A stretch of DNA of 64,000 bases from Actinocorallia populi (GTDB taxonomy: Bacteria > Actinomycetota > Actinomycetes > Streptosporangiales > Streptosporangiaceae). Shown in pieces: positions 1 to 7,975 of the stretch (its first letter is position 1; the number at the start of each line of letters is the position of its first letter). The notes under the pieces were generated by a model. The model saw only the letters and a program-made list of their open reading frames with translations, did no database searches and had not been told where the DNA came from. The position numbers and the translations under genes were made by a program. Where the stretch lies: contig NZ_PVZV01000010.1 of NCBI RefSeq assembly GCF_002995495.1, positions 1 through 64,000 of the forward strand, given 5' to 3'.

Positions 1-347
1 AGCAGGCCGCCCGCGATGCAGCGGCCCTGGACCGCGGCGATCGACGGCTTGGGCACGTTGCGCCAGCGCAGCGAGTAGTCCAGGTAGCGCCGCGTCTCGG
101 CGTTGTAGATCCATTCCAGGGTGATCTGCTCGGGGGCGGGCCAGCCGCCGTCGTTCAGGTCGTGCCCGGCGGAGAAGTGCCTTCCCTCGGCCCGCAGGAC
201 GATGACCTTGGCGTCCTCGTCCTGCGCGGCCTTCGTCCAGGCGGCGTCCAGCTCGTCGAGGAGCTGCATGTTCTGGGCGTTGGCGGCCTCGGGGCGGTTG
301 AGGGTGATGGTCGCGATCCCGTCGGCGACCTCGTAGTCGATGTACAA
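1..347 (-). CDS. Enoyl-CoA hydratase/isomerase family protein (3' part missing at window edge)
   Basis: Crotonase-fold protein expected to hydrate or isomerise an unsaturated acyl-CoA in beta-oxidation. About 115 N-terminal residues are visible. They include the family opening ITLNRPEAANAQN, the first oxyanion-hole segment HFSAGHDL near residue 60 and the start of the second (IAAVQGRCIAGG) at the edge. There is no ATG. The best start is TTG at 347, preceded by GAGGAG at 6-nt spacing. It lies 10 nt after the dehydrogenase stop codon, so the gene is the third of one operon. The C-terminal part and the second catalytic glutamate are outside the window, so the exact reaction is unknown. Confidence 0.88.
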   Translation of the reverse strand, partial: MYIDYEVADGIATITLNRPEAANAQNMQLLDELDAAWTKAAQDEDAKVIVLRAEGRHFSAGHDLNDGGWPAPEQITLEWIYNAETRRYLDYSLRWRNVPKPSIAAVQGRCIAGGL

Positions 348-357
348 GTCGGGCTCC

Positions 358-1533
358 TCAGCTTCGGGGCAGGCCGAGCACCCGCTCGGCGATGATGGTG
401 CGCTGGATCTCGGAGGTGCCTCCGGCGATGGTGCCCGAGAAGCTCCGGGCGTACCGCTCGAACCAGCCGGCGTAGAAGTCCTCCAGGGTCATGGGGTTGA
501 ACGGCGCGGTCCGCGCGGGATGCACGAGCGCCTGGGATCCCGCCGCTTCCAGGGCCTGCTCGGTGGCGTTCTGGACGGCTTCGGAGCCGAAGACCTTCAG
601 CACGGACACGGACGCCACGTCCTGCTCGCCCCGTGCCGCCCGCGCCAGGGCGGCCGAACCCATCAGGCGCAGCGCCTGCAGGTCCATGACGAGCGTGGCG
701 TAGCGGTCGCGGGCCAGGACGTCCTCGGGGCGGAAGTCCTGGGTCAGGTCCTCCAGCCGTTCGGCGAAGCTCAGCCACAGCATGGTGCGCTCGTGGCCGA
801 GGGAGCCGTTGGCGACCCGCCATCCGTCGTTCAGCGCGCCGACGAGGTTCTCGGCGGGCACCTTGACGTTCTCGAAGAAGACCTCGTTGAAGTCCAGGTC
901 GTCGGGGCCGACCAGGGAACCGAACGGGCGGCGGTTCACCCCGGGCAGGTCCGTGGGGACGATCAGCACGCTGATGCCCTTGTGCTTGGGCGCGTCGGGG
1001 TCGGTGCGCACGAAGGCGAGGATGAAGTCGGCGTCGTGGGCGCCGGACGTCCAGACCTTCTGCCCGTTCACCACGAAGTGGTCGCCCTGAAGGTCGGCGC
1101 GGGTGCGCAGGGAGGCCAGGTCCGAACCGGCGTCCGGTTCGCTCATGCCCAGCGCGGCGGTCTTCTCCGCGCGCAGGACGGGGACGGCCCAGCGGTGCTT
1201 CTGCTCCTCGGTGCCGAACGAAAGCAGTGAGGCGGCGATGATGCCCAGGCCCTGCGGGTTGAAGCTGTGGTAGATCCGGCGGCGGGCGAGTTCCTCCAGG
1301 TGTACGTACTGCTGGAGCAGGCTCGCGTTCCGGCCGCCGAACTCCGGCGGGTTGGCCGGTAGCAGCCAGCCCTCCTCGAACAGCAGCCGCTGCCAGCGCC
1401 TCGCCCACTCGGGGATGTGGGCGGTGGAGCGGGGGCGCTCGAGTTCTTCCGCCTCCTTGGGCAGGTGCGCGTCGAGGAACGCCGAGAATTCGGCGCGGAA
1501 GGCCTCGACGTCGGCGTCGAACGTCAGCTTCAT
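358..1533 (-). CDS. Acyl-CoA dehydrogenase, larger partner of an adjacent pair
   Basis: Flavin enzyme of about the usual length (391 aa) that should introduce an alpha-beta double bond into an acyl-CoA. The acyl-CoA dehydrogenase domains run in order: an N-terminal helical domain, a beta domain with the FAD/substrate motif MSEPDAGSDLAS, and a C-terminal helical domain ending GTSEIQRTIIAERVLG. Where single-chain enzymes carry the catalytic Glu (EGT), this one has Gly (GGT). That is typical of actinobacterial alpha2-beta2 heterotetramers acting on steroid or polycyclic side chains. The gene overlaps the next dehydrogenase by 4 nt (ATGA), which supports a two-subunit enzyme. The substrate cannot be read from sequence. 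Confidence 0.93.
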   Translation of the reverse strand: MKLTFDADVEAFRAEFSAFLDAHLPKEAEELERPRSTAHIPEWARRWQRLLFEEGWLLPANPPEFGGRNASLLQQYVHLEELARRRIYHSFNPQGLGIIAASLLSFGTEEQKHRWAVPVLRAEKTAALGMSEPDAGSDLASLRTRADLQGDHFVVNGQKVWTSGAHDADFILAFVRTDPDAPKHKGISVLIVPTDLPGVNRRPFGSLVGPDDLDFNEVFFENVKVPAENLVGALNDGWRVANGSLGHERTMLWLSFAERLEDLTQDFRPEDVLARDRYATLVMDLQALRLMGSAALARAARGEQDVASVSVLKVFGSEAVQNATEQALEAAGSQALVHPARTAPFNPMTLEDFYAGWFERYARSFSGTIAGGTSEIQRTIIAERVLGLPRS

Positions 1534-2519
1534 GCGTACTCCTCGGCGATCAGCGCCCGGTGCTCCGCGGCGCCGCCGAGCAGCAGCTCACCCGCCTTGG
1601 CCCGCTTGAGCGCGAACTGAAGGTCGTTCTCCCACGTGTAACCCATGCCTCCGAAGAGTTGGAGGCCGTGGCGGAACACCAGGGACTGGCACTCGCCCGC
1701 GGCGGCCTTGGCCATCGAGGCGGCCAGACGGCGGCGCGGGTCGTCGGCGGCGATCGTCAGCGCCGCGTAATACGCCAGCGCCCGCGCCCGCTCGATCGCC
1801 ACATGCATGTCGGCGGCCTTGTGCTTGACCGCTTGGAACGAGCCGATGGGCACGCCGAACTGGTGCCGGGTGCGCACGTGCTCCAGTGTCAGGTCCAGGA
1901 TGCGCTGGCAGGCGCCGACCGTGGTCAGGGCCAGACCGGTGAGCGCCAGGTGCCGTGTCCTCTGCGGGTCGGCGTTCTCGGCACGGTCCTGGTCGGCGAC
2001 CCGCACGTTCCAGAACGAGACCTCCGCGACGTGCAGGAGCGGGTCGAAGACGGGGGTGCGGGTGACGTGCGCCTCGTCGGCGGGGACGGTGAAGACGCCC
2101 TCGCCGGTGACGACGGCCAGCCGGTCGGCGCGGTCGCCGTCCAGGACGTACCGCGCGGTGCCGTCCAGCACCCAGCCGCCGTCGTCCCGGTGCGCGCTCA
2201 CGCCCTCGAACACGGCGGTCCCGGACACGCCCTTCTCCGCGACCTCCGGGAAGAACGGGGCGAACTGCGTCATCGTCGCCAGGTAGGGGGTGGGATCGGT
2301 CGCCCGGCCCAGCTCCTCCAGCACGATCGCCAGCTCCACCGCCTCACCGGAACCGGTCAGCTCCGTCCAGCCGTGCCGGACGTAGGCCCTCCAGAGCGGC
2401 CCGGGGTCGACGCCCTCGTCCACGACCCCGCGGACCAGCGCGGGCGGGCACTCCTTGGCCAGGACCTCGCGGACGGTGTCCTGCCACAGCCGTTGATCGG
2501 CGTCGAATTCGAAGAGCAT
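1530..2519 (-). CDS. Acyl-CoA dehydrogenase, smaller partner of an adjacent pair
   Basis: A 329-aa acyl-CoA dehydrogenase homologue, shorter than stand-alone enzymes. The C-terminal helical domain is well preserved (RHQFGVPIGSFQAVKHKAADM, LQLFGGMGYTWENDL). The N-terminal FAD-contact region is diverged. This matches the small chain of heterotetrameric FadE pairs. First gene of the operon: start ATG at 2519 with AAGGAGG about 5 nt upstream. The promoter region carries the palindrome at 2559-2573, whose TATTCT can act as the -10 on this strand. The gene is divergent from a TetR regulator. Confidence 0.92.
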   Translation of the reverse strand: MLFEFDADQRLWQDTVREVLAKECPPALVRGVVDEGVDPGPLWRAYVRHGWTELTGSGEAVELAIVLEELGRATDPTPYLATMTQFAPFFPEVAEKGVSGTAVFEGVSAHRDDGGWVLDGTARYVLDGDRADRLAVVTGEGVFTVPADEAHVTRTPVFDPLLHVAEVSFWNVRVADQDRAENADPQRTRHLALTGLALTTVGACQRILDLTLEHVRTRHQFGVPIGSFQAVKHKAADMHVAIERARALAYYAALTIAADDPRRRLAASMAKAAAGECQSLVFRHGLQLFGGMGYTWENDLQFALKRAKAGELLLGGAAEHRALIAEEYA

Positions 2520-2558
2520 CCCGGCCTCCTTCTTTCAGGTTTCGGCATGCGGCTTCGG

Positions 2559-2573
2559 GAGAATATCATTCTC
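2559..2573. promoter_or_regulatory. Operator palindrome GAGAAT-ATC-ATTCTC
   Basis: A perfect 6-3-6 inverted repeat. It overlaps the probable -10 (TATTCT, minus strand) of the acyl-CoA dehydrogenase operon and lies 90 bp before the divergent TetR gene. The same GAGAA-N5-TTCTC element recurs at 3353, 16929, 40195 and, with one mismatch, 41780. The binding protein is not known; the adjacent TetR regulator is the obvious candidate. Confidence 0.7.
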
Positions 2574-2663
2574 GTGAAATGAAAGTAAGAGTCTCCCCAG
2601 GGACGGCCAAGACATGACCAGGGACACAGTCCTCCTGCTCGTACCGTGCAGTAAGGTTTACCT

Positions 2664-3341
2664 ATGGCGCAGAAGACGGATCCGCCCGTGAGTACCGTGA
2701 GCGAAGAGCCGGCCTGGAAGCAGCGCGCGATCGAGCGCTCCACCAAGGCCGCCAAGCTCCGCGCCGAGCAGCGGGTGGAGCGCTTCCTCGACGCCGCCCA
2801 GGCGATCATCACGGAGAAGGGCACCACCGACTTCACCGTGCAGGAGGTCGTCGACCGCTCCCGCCAGTCGCTGCGCAGTTTCTACCAGCACTTCGACGGC
2901 AAGCACGAACTGCTGCTCGCCCTCTTCGAGGACGCGCTGCGGCGGTCCGCCGACCAGATCCGCGCCGCCGCGGCCGGCCAGAGCGACCCGCTGGAGCAGC
3001 TCAAGGTCGCCGTCCACCTGCTGTTCGAGCTGTCCCGGCCCGACCCCGCGGCCCAGCGCCCCCTGTTCACCGACTTCGCCCCCCAGCTGCTGCTCTCCCA
3101 CCCGGCCGAGGTGAAGGACGCGCACTCGCCGATGCTCACGCTCTTCACCGAGCTGATCACCGGCGCCGAGGCCGCGGGCGAGTTGAACTCCTCCCTCAAG
3201 CCCCGCCGCCTCGCCGCGCTGACCATGCAGACGGTGATGTTCAACGCCCAGTCCAGCGGTCCGGCGGACGCCGAGAGCGCCGGCTCCCTCACCTCCGACG
3301 AGGTCTGGGAGTTCTGCTCCCATGGATTCGCCGGGAAGTAG
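2664..3341 (+). CDS. TetR-family transcriptional regulator
   Basis: A 225-aa DNA-binding repressor-type protein. An N-terminal HTH (residues about 35-85, with FTVQEVVDRSRQSLRSFYQH) is followed by an all-helical ligand-binding domain that also carries acidic, proline-rich stretches. A basic N-terminal extension of about 30 residues precedes the HTH. The likely -10 TAAGGT at 2652-2657 ends 6 nt before the ATG, so the mRNA is probably leaderless. The gene is divergent from the acyl-CoA dehydrogenase operon and next to a thioesterase with the same operator. It therefore probably controls CoA-ester catabolism, with an acyl-CoA as a plausible ligand. No close named homologue is claimed. Confidence 0.9.
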   Translation: MAQKTDPPVSTVSEEPAWKQRAIERSTKAAKLRAEQRVERFLDAAQAIITEKGTTDFTVQEVVDRSRQSLRSFYQHFDGKHELLLALFEDALRRSADQIRAAAAGQSDPLEQLKVAVHLLFELSRPDPAAQRPLFTDFAPQLLLSHPAEVKDAHSPMLTLFTELITGAEAAGELNSSLKPRRLAALTMQTVMFNAQSSGPADAESAGSLTSDEVWEFCSHGFAGK

Positions 3342-3352
3342 CCCGAATGGGC

Positions 3353-3367
3353 GAGAAGGCCGTTCTC
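3353..3367. promoter_or_regulatory. Operator palindrome GAGAA-GGCCG-TTCTC with leaderless promoter
   Basis: Second copy of the GAGAA-N5-TTCTC element. It covers the position expected for the -35 of a promoter whose -10 is TATCAT at 3386-3391. The thioesterase ATG follows at 3398, so transcription would start at or next to the start codon. A repressor bound here would block polymerase. Confidence 0.65.
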
Positions 3368-3397
3368 ATTTTTCGATAGCGTCCCTATCATAGGGGA

Positions 3398-4216
3398 ATG
3401 TCCATCGATCTGTGGAACGACCTCCTCGCCTGCCTCGACCTCTCCCCTTCGCAGGCGGACGGCACCAGCGGCTACGAGGGCCGCAACCAGCGGCTGACCT
3501 ACCACCGCCTGTTCGGCGGCCAGCTCCTCGCCCAGTGCGTCCGCGCCGCCTCCCTCACCTGCCCCGACAAGGGCGTCAAGTCCCTGCACGTGCTGTTCCC
3601 CCGCGCGGGCTCCGCCGACGAGCCCGTCCGCTACGAGGTCGAACGCCACCACGAGGGAGGCACCTTCGCCACACTGGCCGTCACCGCCCGCCAGAGCCGC
3701 GGCGTCATCGCCACCGCCTCGGTCTCCCTGCACACGGCCGAGGACGGACGCGACCACCAGACGACCGCCGCCGTCCCCGCCGTACCGGGCGAAGAACACC
3801 GGGTCGACCTCGACCTCCTCCCCTGGGAGACGAGGACCACCGCCGACCTGGACTCCCCCAAGCCCGAGGCCCCCGAACTGGAGTTGTGGCTGCGCTCCCG
3901 GCCCCTCGAACACGACGCCGAGGCCCTGGCACCCGCCCTCACCGCCTACGCCACCGACCTCACCCTCATCGGCACCGCCCTGCGCCCCGTCGACGGCGTC
4001 TCCCAACGCGACGCCGGCACCGCCTTCATCTCGGCGGTGACCTCCCACACCCTGTGGTTCCACCGCCCCTTCCGCACCGACGCCTGGCTCCTGCTCCGCC
4101 AGCACAGCCCCCTCCTCGCCCACGGCCGCAGCTTCGGCCGCGGCGACGTCCTCACCGAAGACGGCTCCCTCGTCGCCTCCTACGCCCAGGAGGCCCTGCT
4201 CCGCTTCAAGGGCTGA
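3398..4216 (+). CDS. tesB: Acyl-CoA thioesterase II
   Basis: Hydrolyses acyl-CoA esters to free acid and CoA. It has the double-hotdog TesB architecture and usual length (272 aa). The first hotdog contains the FGGQLLAQ motif near residue 40. The second carries SHTLWFHRPFRTDAWLLL with the conserved Asp and ends with the family signature SYAQEALLRF containing the catalytic Gln. It is monocistronic, probably leaderless, and carries the regulon operator. Its job may be to release CoA when the beta-oxidation enzymes of the neighbouring operons stall on a branched or cyclic intermediate. That role is inference; the family assignment is firm. Confidence 0.93.
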   Translation: MSIDLWNDLLACLDLSPSQADGTSGYEGRNQRLTYHRLFGGQLLAQCVRAASLTCPDKGVKSLHVLFPRAGSADEPVRYEVERHHEGGTFATLAVTARQSRGVIATASVSLHTAEDGRDHQTTAAVPAVPGEEHRVDLDLLPWETRTTADLDSPKPEAPELELWLRSRPLEHDAEALAPALTAYATDLTLIGTALRPVDGVSQRDAGTAFISAVTSHTLWFHRPFRTDAWLLLRQHSPLLAHGRSFGRGDVLTEDGSLVASYAQEALLRFKG

Positions 4217-4300
4217 AGCCCTCCGCCGCCCCTTCACCGCGCGGCCCCTCGCCGCATGCGGGACCGCGCTCTCCGCAGCCCTCCCCCAAACCCCGAGCGA

Positions 4301-4313
4301 GGGGCTTCGCCCC
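4301..4313. terminator. Short hairpin GGGGC-TTC-GCCCC after the thioesterase gene
   Basis: Stem of 5 G:C pairs with a 3-nt loop, 85 nt after the tesB stop and without a U tract. It is a weak terminator candidate of the kind common in high-GC actinomycetes. Confidence 0.3.
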
Positions 4314-4357
4314 GCCTCCCGTCCGCTGTCACGCGACCAGCACCACGGCAGCGGGCG

Positions 4358-4627
4358 CTATCCGCCTTGCACGACCCGGCCCTGCGGAGTTCCGTAGTAC
4401 CAATGACGCCCGGCCGGAGCGGGAGGGAGCGCACCCGCGGCCAGACCGACCAGAGCCTCCGCCAACTCCACGAGCGAAGCGGCATCGACGTGCTCCGCAC
4501 CGCGCAGAAACCCGGTCGCGCTCTCCTCCAGCTCAGGCCAGGCCGATACTTCCTCCGCTCCGTTGAGGAGCAGAACCGGTCGTGCGCAGCGGCCCTGTCC
4601 ACCCGGCCGCCAAGTCTCACAAGAACC
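4358..4627 (-). pseudogene. 3' fragment of an unidentified gene
   Basis: On the minus strand an open frame without a usable start reads about 85 codons to a TAG at 4358-4360. It has protein-like composition (segments VLLLNGAEEVSAWPELEES and AGRHWYYGTPQGRVV). Its 5' end runs into the transposase-like remnant on the opposite strand, so it looks like the tail of a gene cut by an insertion. I do not recognise the family. The reading frame could still be chance in GC-rich DNA. Confidence 0.3.
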
Positions 4628-4719
4628 GGGCCTACCTGCGCAGACGCGGTATCAAGGTGACGATGACGGTGTCTGCGGACCAACGCGGCTGCACCGCTGT
4701 CTACAGGGCGGTCCAGTAG
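4597..4719 (+). pseudogene. IS5-type transposase remnant
   Basis: A frame ending at TAG 4717-4719 contains SHKNRAYLRRRGIK. This is very close to the (S)xKNRAYLRRRGI block that precedes the last catalytic residue in IS5-family DDE transposases. Only about 40 codons are recognisable and neither end nor inverted repeats are visible. The rest of the 682-bp gap (4217-4898) shows the gene fragment above and otherwise nothing I can assign. Confidence 0.5.
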
Positions 4720-4841
4720 CGGTGCTTGATGCCCGCGTCGGTGGTGCGAGCGTCCTCCAGGACGCCACCGTTGCGTTCGATGACGCGTGCCGACCCGATG
4801 AGGAATCGGCGTTCTTACCGCCAGGGCGGTACAGGTGGGTT

Positions 4842-4863
4842 TATCATGATCGACCCGATCGGG
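4842..4863 (+). promoter_or_regulatory. Candidate promoter and 10-bp palindrome before the 4899 gene
   Basis: TATCAT at 4842-4847 can serve as a -10. It is followed by the perfect palindrome CCCGATCGGG at 4854-4863, inside the would-be 5' leader. A ribosome-binding site GGGAAGGGCGG precedes the ATG at 4899. No convincing -35 was found. Confidence 0.35.
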
Positions 4864-4898
4864 TAGGCGATCTTCGTTTTTGACGGGAAGGGCGGCTG

Positions 4899-5555
4899 AT
4901 GGCCCAGGAGTTCCGCGACCTCGCGGGGAAGGCGGCCAAGGCCGTCGCGCAGCAGGCGCGGCAGCGCGGGGTGTTCCTCTCGCTGAGCGACGAGGAGATC
5001 GGGGCGTTCGTCTCCGGGGTGCTCGAGCCCGGCGAGCGGCTGGAGGTCTTCGCCGATCTCCGGCCGCATCCCGACTGTCCGAAGGTGCCGCGCAGGTCGC
5101 GGGTGCAGGACGGTTTCGGAGGCAGGTCGTCGGCCAGGAAGATGGCCGGGGCCGCGGTGTCGATCGCGGCGTTCGCCGCCGGGGAGTGGGAGCCCGACAG
5201 CCGCGCCCTGTTCTCGACGGCGCTGCACGGCGGGATGGACAGCCTGGCGGGGCGGCTCCGCGTCCAGTACGACCCGGAGACCAGCGGATGCGAGCACGTC
5301 CTGGCCGTGACGGACACGCGGCTGATGCTGGTCCGCATCCGCAGCGGAGTCGGCCGGAGGCTCGGGCCCTCCCTCGTTCCGTGGTGGGTCCGGCACGACC
5401 AGGTTCCGGCCTGCCGCCGCTACGACGAGGGGGACTTCGCCCTCGGCTTCGCCGACTCCTCCTGGATCCGGCTGCGCGGCGGCCTCGCCAGGAGGGGGGA
5501 GGCCGTCCGCGCCTGCTTCCCCGACGTCCCCGGGCCCTGGCCCGGCGACAGGTGA
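4899..5555 (+). CDS. Hypothetical protein
   Basis: A 218-aa protein of unknown function. It is probably soluble: one moderately hydrophobic Ala-rich stretch (MAGAAVSIAAFAAGEW, near residue 83) but no signal peptide. Two Gly/Arg-rich halves and a predicted beta-rich C-terminus (HVLAVTDTRLMLVRIR) recall small domains that read as PH- or SHOCT-like, but no motif is decisive. The start is supported by a strong GGGAAGGGCGG site 5-6 nt upstream. It stands alone, and a hairpin at about 5599-5618 may end it. Confidence 0.7.
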   Translation: MAQEFRDLAGKAAKAVAQQARQRGVFLSLSDEEIGAFVSGVLEPGERLEVFADLRPHPDCPKVPRRSRVQDGFGGRSSARKMAGAAVSIAAFAAGEWEPDSRALFSTALHGGMDSLAGRLRVQYDPETSGCEHVLAVTDTRLMLVRIRSGVGRRLGPSLVPWWVRHDQVPACRRYDEGDFALGFADSSWIRLRGGLARRGEAVRACFPDVPGPWPGDR

Positions 5556-5598
5556 TCCGGCCGGAACCGCACGGCGCGTTCTCGGGGAAGGGGTGTGA

Positions 5599-5618
5599 CC
5601 CGCTTCATAGCGGGGTCC
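5599..5618. terminator. Imperfect hairpin after the hypothetical gene
   Basis: ACCCGCT and AGCGGGGT can pair around TCAT with a one-base bulge, 44 nt past the stop at 5555 and before the flavoprotein gene. It could be a terminator or an operator. Confidence 0.3.
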
Positions 5619-5677
5619 TGTCATGGATCGGGCCGCTGTCTCGCTCAAGGGGCAAGCGAACAGACAGGAGCAAGAGC

Positions 5678-6856
5678 ATGAGGCACCGCATCGTCGTCCT
5701 CGGCGCCGGTTACGCCGGGGCCTACTCGGCCGGGGTCCTGGCCCGCCGCCTCGACCCCGCCGACACCGAGATCACCGTCGTCAACGCCGTGCCGGACTTC
5801 GTCGAGCGGCTGCGCCTCCACCAGCTCGCGGCCGGCCAGGACCTCAAGAAGCACCGGCTGGCCGACATCTTCGCCGGTACCGGGGTGCGGCTGCGCCTGG
5901 CGCGCGTCGAAGCGGTCGACGTCGCACGCAAGTCCGTCGTTCTGGACGACGGCGAGCTCTCCTACGACACCCTCCTCTACACGCTCGGCAGCACCGTCGC
6001 CGACCACGGCGTCCCCGGTGTCGCCGAGCACGCCTTCCACGTCACCGACCGGGCCGCGGCGCTGCGGCTGCGCGAACGCCTGGACGGCCTGGGCGAGGGC
6101 GGGCGCGTGCTGGTCGTGGGCGACGGCCTGACCGGCATCGAGACCGCCACCGAGATCGCCGAGTCGCGGCCCGGGCTGAAGGTGGCGCTGGCCGCCCGCG
6201 GCGAACCGGGCGACTGGCTCTCCCCCGGCGCCCGCCGCCACCTGCGCCAGGCCTTCGACCGCTTCGGCATCACCGTCCACGGGCACACGTCCGTCTCCCG
6301 CGTCGAGACGACGGGGGCGATCGGCGCCGACGGCACCGTCTTCGCGGCCGAGGCGACCGTGTGGTGCGGCGGGTTCGCCGTCCACCCCATCGCGGCGGAC
6401 AGCGGCCTCGAAGCCACCGCCACCGGCCAGATCGTCGTCGACGACACCATGCGCTCGGTCTCGCACCCCGACGTCTACGCCGCCGGTGACAGCGTCCACG
6501 TCATCGGCGAGAACGGCAGGCCGCTGCCGATGTCGTGCGCCTCGGCCGGTTTCACGAGCATGCAGGCGACCGGCGCGATCATCGGCCGCCTGACCGGCCG
6601 CAAGGTCCCGTCCACGGCGCTGAAGTACGTCGGCAACCACATCAGCCTCGGACGGCGCGACGCGATCTTCCAGATGGTCGACGGCGAGGCCCGTGCCAAG
6701 TCCTGGTTCCTGCGGGGCCGCGCCGCCGCGCACTTCAAGAGCGGCATCCTCAAGGGCTCCATCTGGAGCACGAACCACCCGACCTTCGGCATGCCGACCA
6801 GGAAGCACCGCCTGGCCGCCGCTCCCGAACGTTCCACCGCGGCGGCGGTCGCCTAA
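5678..6856 (+). CDS. NAD(P)/FAD-dependent oxidoreductase (NDH-2-like)
   Basis: A 392-aa two-dinucleotide-binding flavoprotein. The FAD-binding GxGxxG is at residues 8-14 (LGAGYAGAYSA), the NAD(P)-binding GxGxxG-like VVGDGLTGIETA lies near residue 150, and the C-terminal FAD signature HPDVYAAGDS near 270. The family includes type II NADH dehydrogenases and related quinone reductases. Here the electron acceptor is unknown. AGGAG sits 8 nt before the chosen ATG; longer upstream frames are not supported. The next gene, an ECF41-type sigma factor, follows after 10 nt. This is a pairing often seen in actinomycetes, suggesting the sigma factor controls the operon. Confidence 0.9.
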   Translation: MRHRIVVLGAGYAGAYSAGVLARRLDPADTEITVVNAVPDFVERLRLHQLAAGQDLKKHRLADIFAGTGVRLRLARVEAVDVARKSVVLDDGELSYDTLLYTLGSTVADHGVPGVAEHAFHVTDRAAALRLRERLDGLGEGGRVLVVGDGLTGIETATEIAESRPGLKVALAARGEPGDWLSPGARRHLRQAFDRFGITVHGHTSVSRVETTGAIGADGTVFAAEATVWCGGFAVHPIAADSGLEATATGQIVVDDTMRSVSHPDVYAAGDSVHVIGENGRPLPMSCASAGFTSMQATGAIIGRLTGRKVPSTALKYVGNHISLGRRDAIFQMVDGEARAKSWFLRGRAAAHFKSGILKGSIWSTNHPTFGMPTRKHRLAAAPERSTAAAVA

Positions 6857-6866
6857 GGTCGGCCGC

Positions 6867-7802
6867 ATGGACACCCTCGCCGTCGAGCGGTTCGAGGCCG
6901 GCCGGTCCCGGCTGGCCTCACTCGCGTACCGCCTGCTCGGCTCGGCCGCCGACGCCGAGGACGCCGTGCAGGACGCGTTCCTGCGCTGGGAGGCGGCCGA
7001 CCGCGACCGGATCGAGGTGCCGGAGGCATGGCTGACCAAGGTCGTCACCAACCTGTGCCTCGACCGGCTCCGCTCCGCGCAGGCGAGACACGAGCGCACG
7101 ACCGGGGTGTGGCTGCCCGAACCGCTCCTCGCCGGCGACCCGATGCTCGGCCCGGCCGACACCTTCGAGCAGCGCGAATCGGTGTCCCTGGCCGTGCTGA
7201 TCCTCATGGAGCGCCTCTCCCCCCACGAGCGCGCCGTCTACGTGCTGCGCGAGGCGTTCTCCCACAGCCACGCCGAGATCGCCGACATCCTCGGCATCAC
7301 CGAGTCCGCCAGCCAGCAGCACCTCCACCGCGCCCGGCGGCGCGTCGCCGCTCCGCGCCGCGACGACACCCCCGACGGCTCCGACGCGCGCCGGATCGTC
7401 AAGGCCTTCCTCGACGCCGCCGCCTCGGGCCGGACCGAACGGCTGATCGCGCTGCTCACCGAGGACGCGACCGCGGTCTCGGACGGCGCCGGACTCACCA
7501 GGAAGTTGCTGCACTTCCCCACCCCGGAGCGCGTGGCCGCCACCATACGGGGCGCGCTCAAACCGAGCGAGAGCAAACGGCGGCTGGCCGGCGGCTCCCC
7601 CGACCTGCACGCCGCCGTGGTCAACGGCTCCCCCGCCCTGATCGCCGTGCTCGACGACCGGGTGGTGGGCCTCGTCGTGTTCGGGACGCGCGACGGCAAG
7701 ATCGCCTCCGCCCACGGCCTGGCCTCCCCGCATCGTCTCGGCCGCCTCACCTCGGCGTGGACGAAGCGGGAACGCCCCGCGCCCCTCATCGAGTCCTGGT
7801 GA
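6867..7802 (+). CDS. sigJ: RNA polymerase sigma factor, SigJ/ECF41 type
   Basis: A 311-aa sigma factor. Region 2 (AYRLLGSAADAEDAVQDAFLRW) and region 4 (HAEIADILGITESASQQHLHRA) are followed by a SnoaL-like C-terminal domain of about 130 residues. That fusion defines the ECF41 group, where the extra domain tunes activity instead of an anti-sigma factor. The group's DGGG motif reads DGAG here, and the NPDKL-type tail motif is replaced by SPHRL. TAAGGT (6854-6859), which includes the stop codon of the preceding gene, lies 7 nt before the ATG and could make a leaderless sigma transcript. Confidence 0.88.
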   Translation: MDTLAVERFEAGRSRLASLAYRLLGSAADAEDAVQDAFLRWEAADRDRIEVPEAWLTKVVTNLCLDRLRSAQARHERTTGVWLPEPLLAGDPMLGPADTFEQRESVSLAVLILMERLSPHERAVYVLREAFSHSHAEIADILGITESASQQHLHRARRRVAAPRRDDTPDGSDARRIVKAFLDAAASGRTERLIALLTEDATAVSDGAGLTRKLLHFPTPERVAATIRGALKPSESKRRLAGGSPDLHAAVVNGSPALIAVLDDRVVGLVVFGTRDGKIASAHGLASPHRLGRLTSAWTKRERPAPLIESW

Positions 7803-7975
7803 CCGATGCCGGACGGGAGCCGTGCCGGGTTCCGCGTTCGCCGTCCGGACAGCGGGCCCGGTGAACGGCGGCCCCCGGCCCGGGGGCGGGGACCGGTCAC
7901 CCGGCCTTCTTCCCCGAAGCCGAGGTGCGGGCTGCACGTTTCCGGCATGTCTTCGCCTCGAAGACCGCGGGCCGT

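Noticed and set aside
155-1408. Long overlapping reading frames antisense or out of frame to the dehydrogenase, mutase, kinase and other genes
   Set aside because: They are Arg/Gly/Pro-rich, lack domain signatures and start sites, and arise because high-GC third positions keep alternate frames open.
2559-2573. Possible KstR or KstR2 operator
   Set aside because: The half-site GAGAAT and the 3-bp spacer do not fit either consensus; only the general palindrome style is shared.
2882-4237. A 451-codon minus-strand frame opposite the TetR and thioesterase genes
   Set aside because: Composition is a shadow of the plus-strand genes, and TetR and TesB motifs are unambiguous on the plus strand.
7803-7975. 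Palindromic CCCCCGGCCCGGGGG as an operator
   Set aside because: Such strings are frequent in DNA of this composition, and it lies between two gene ends, not at a promoter.
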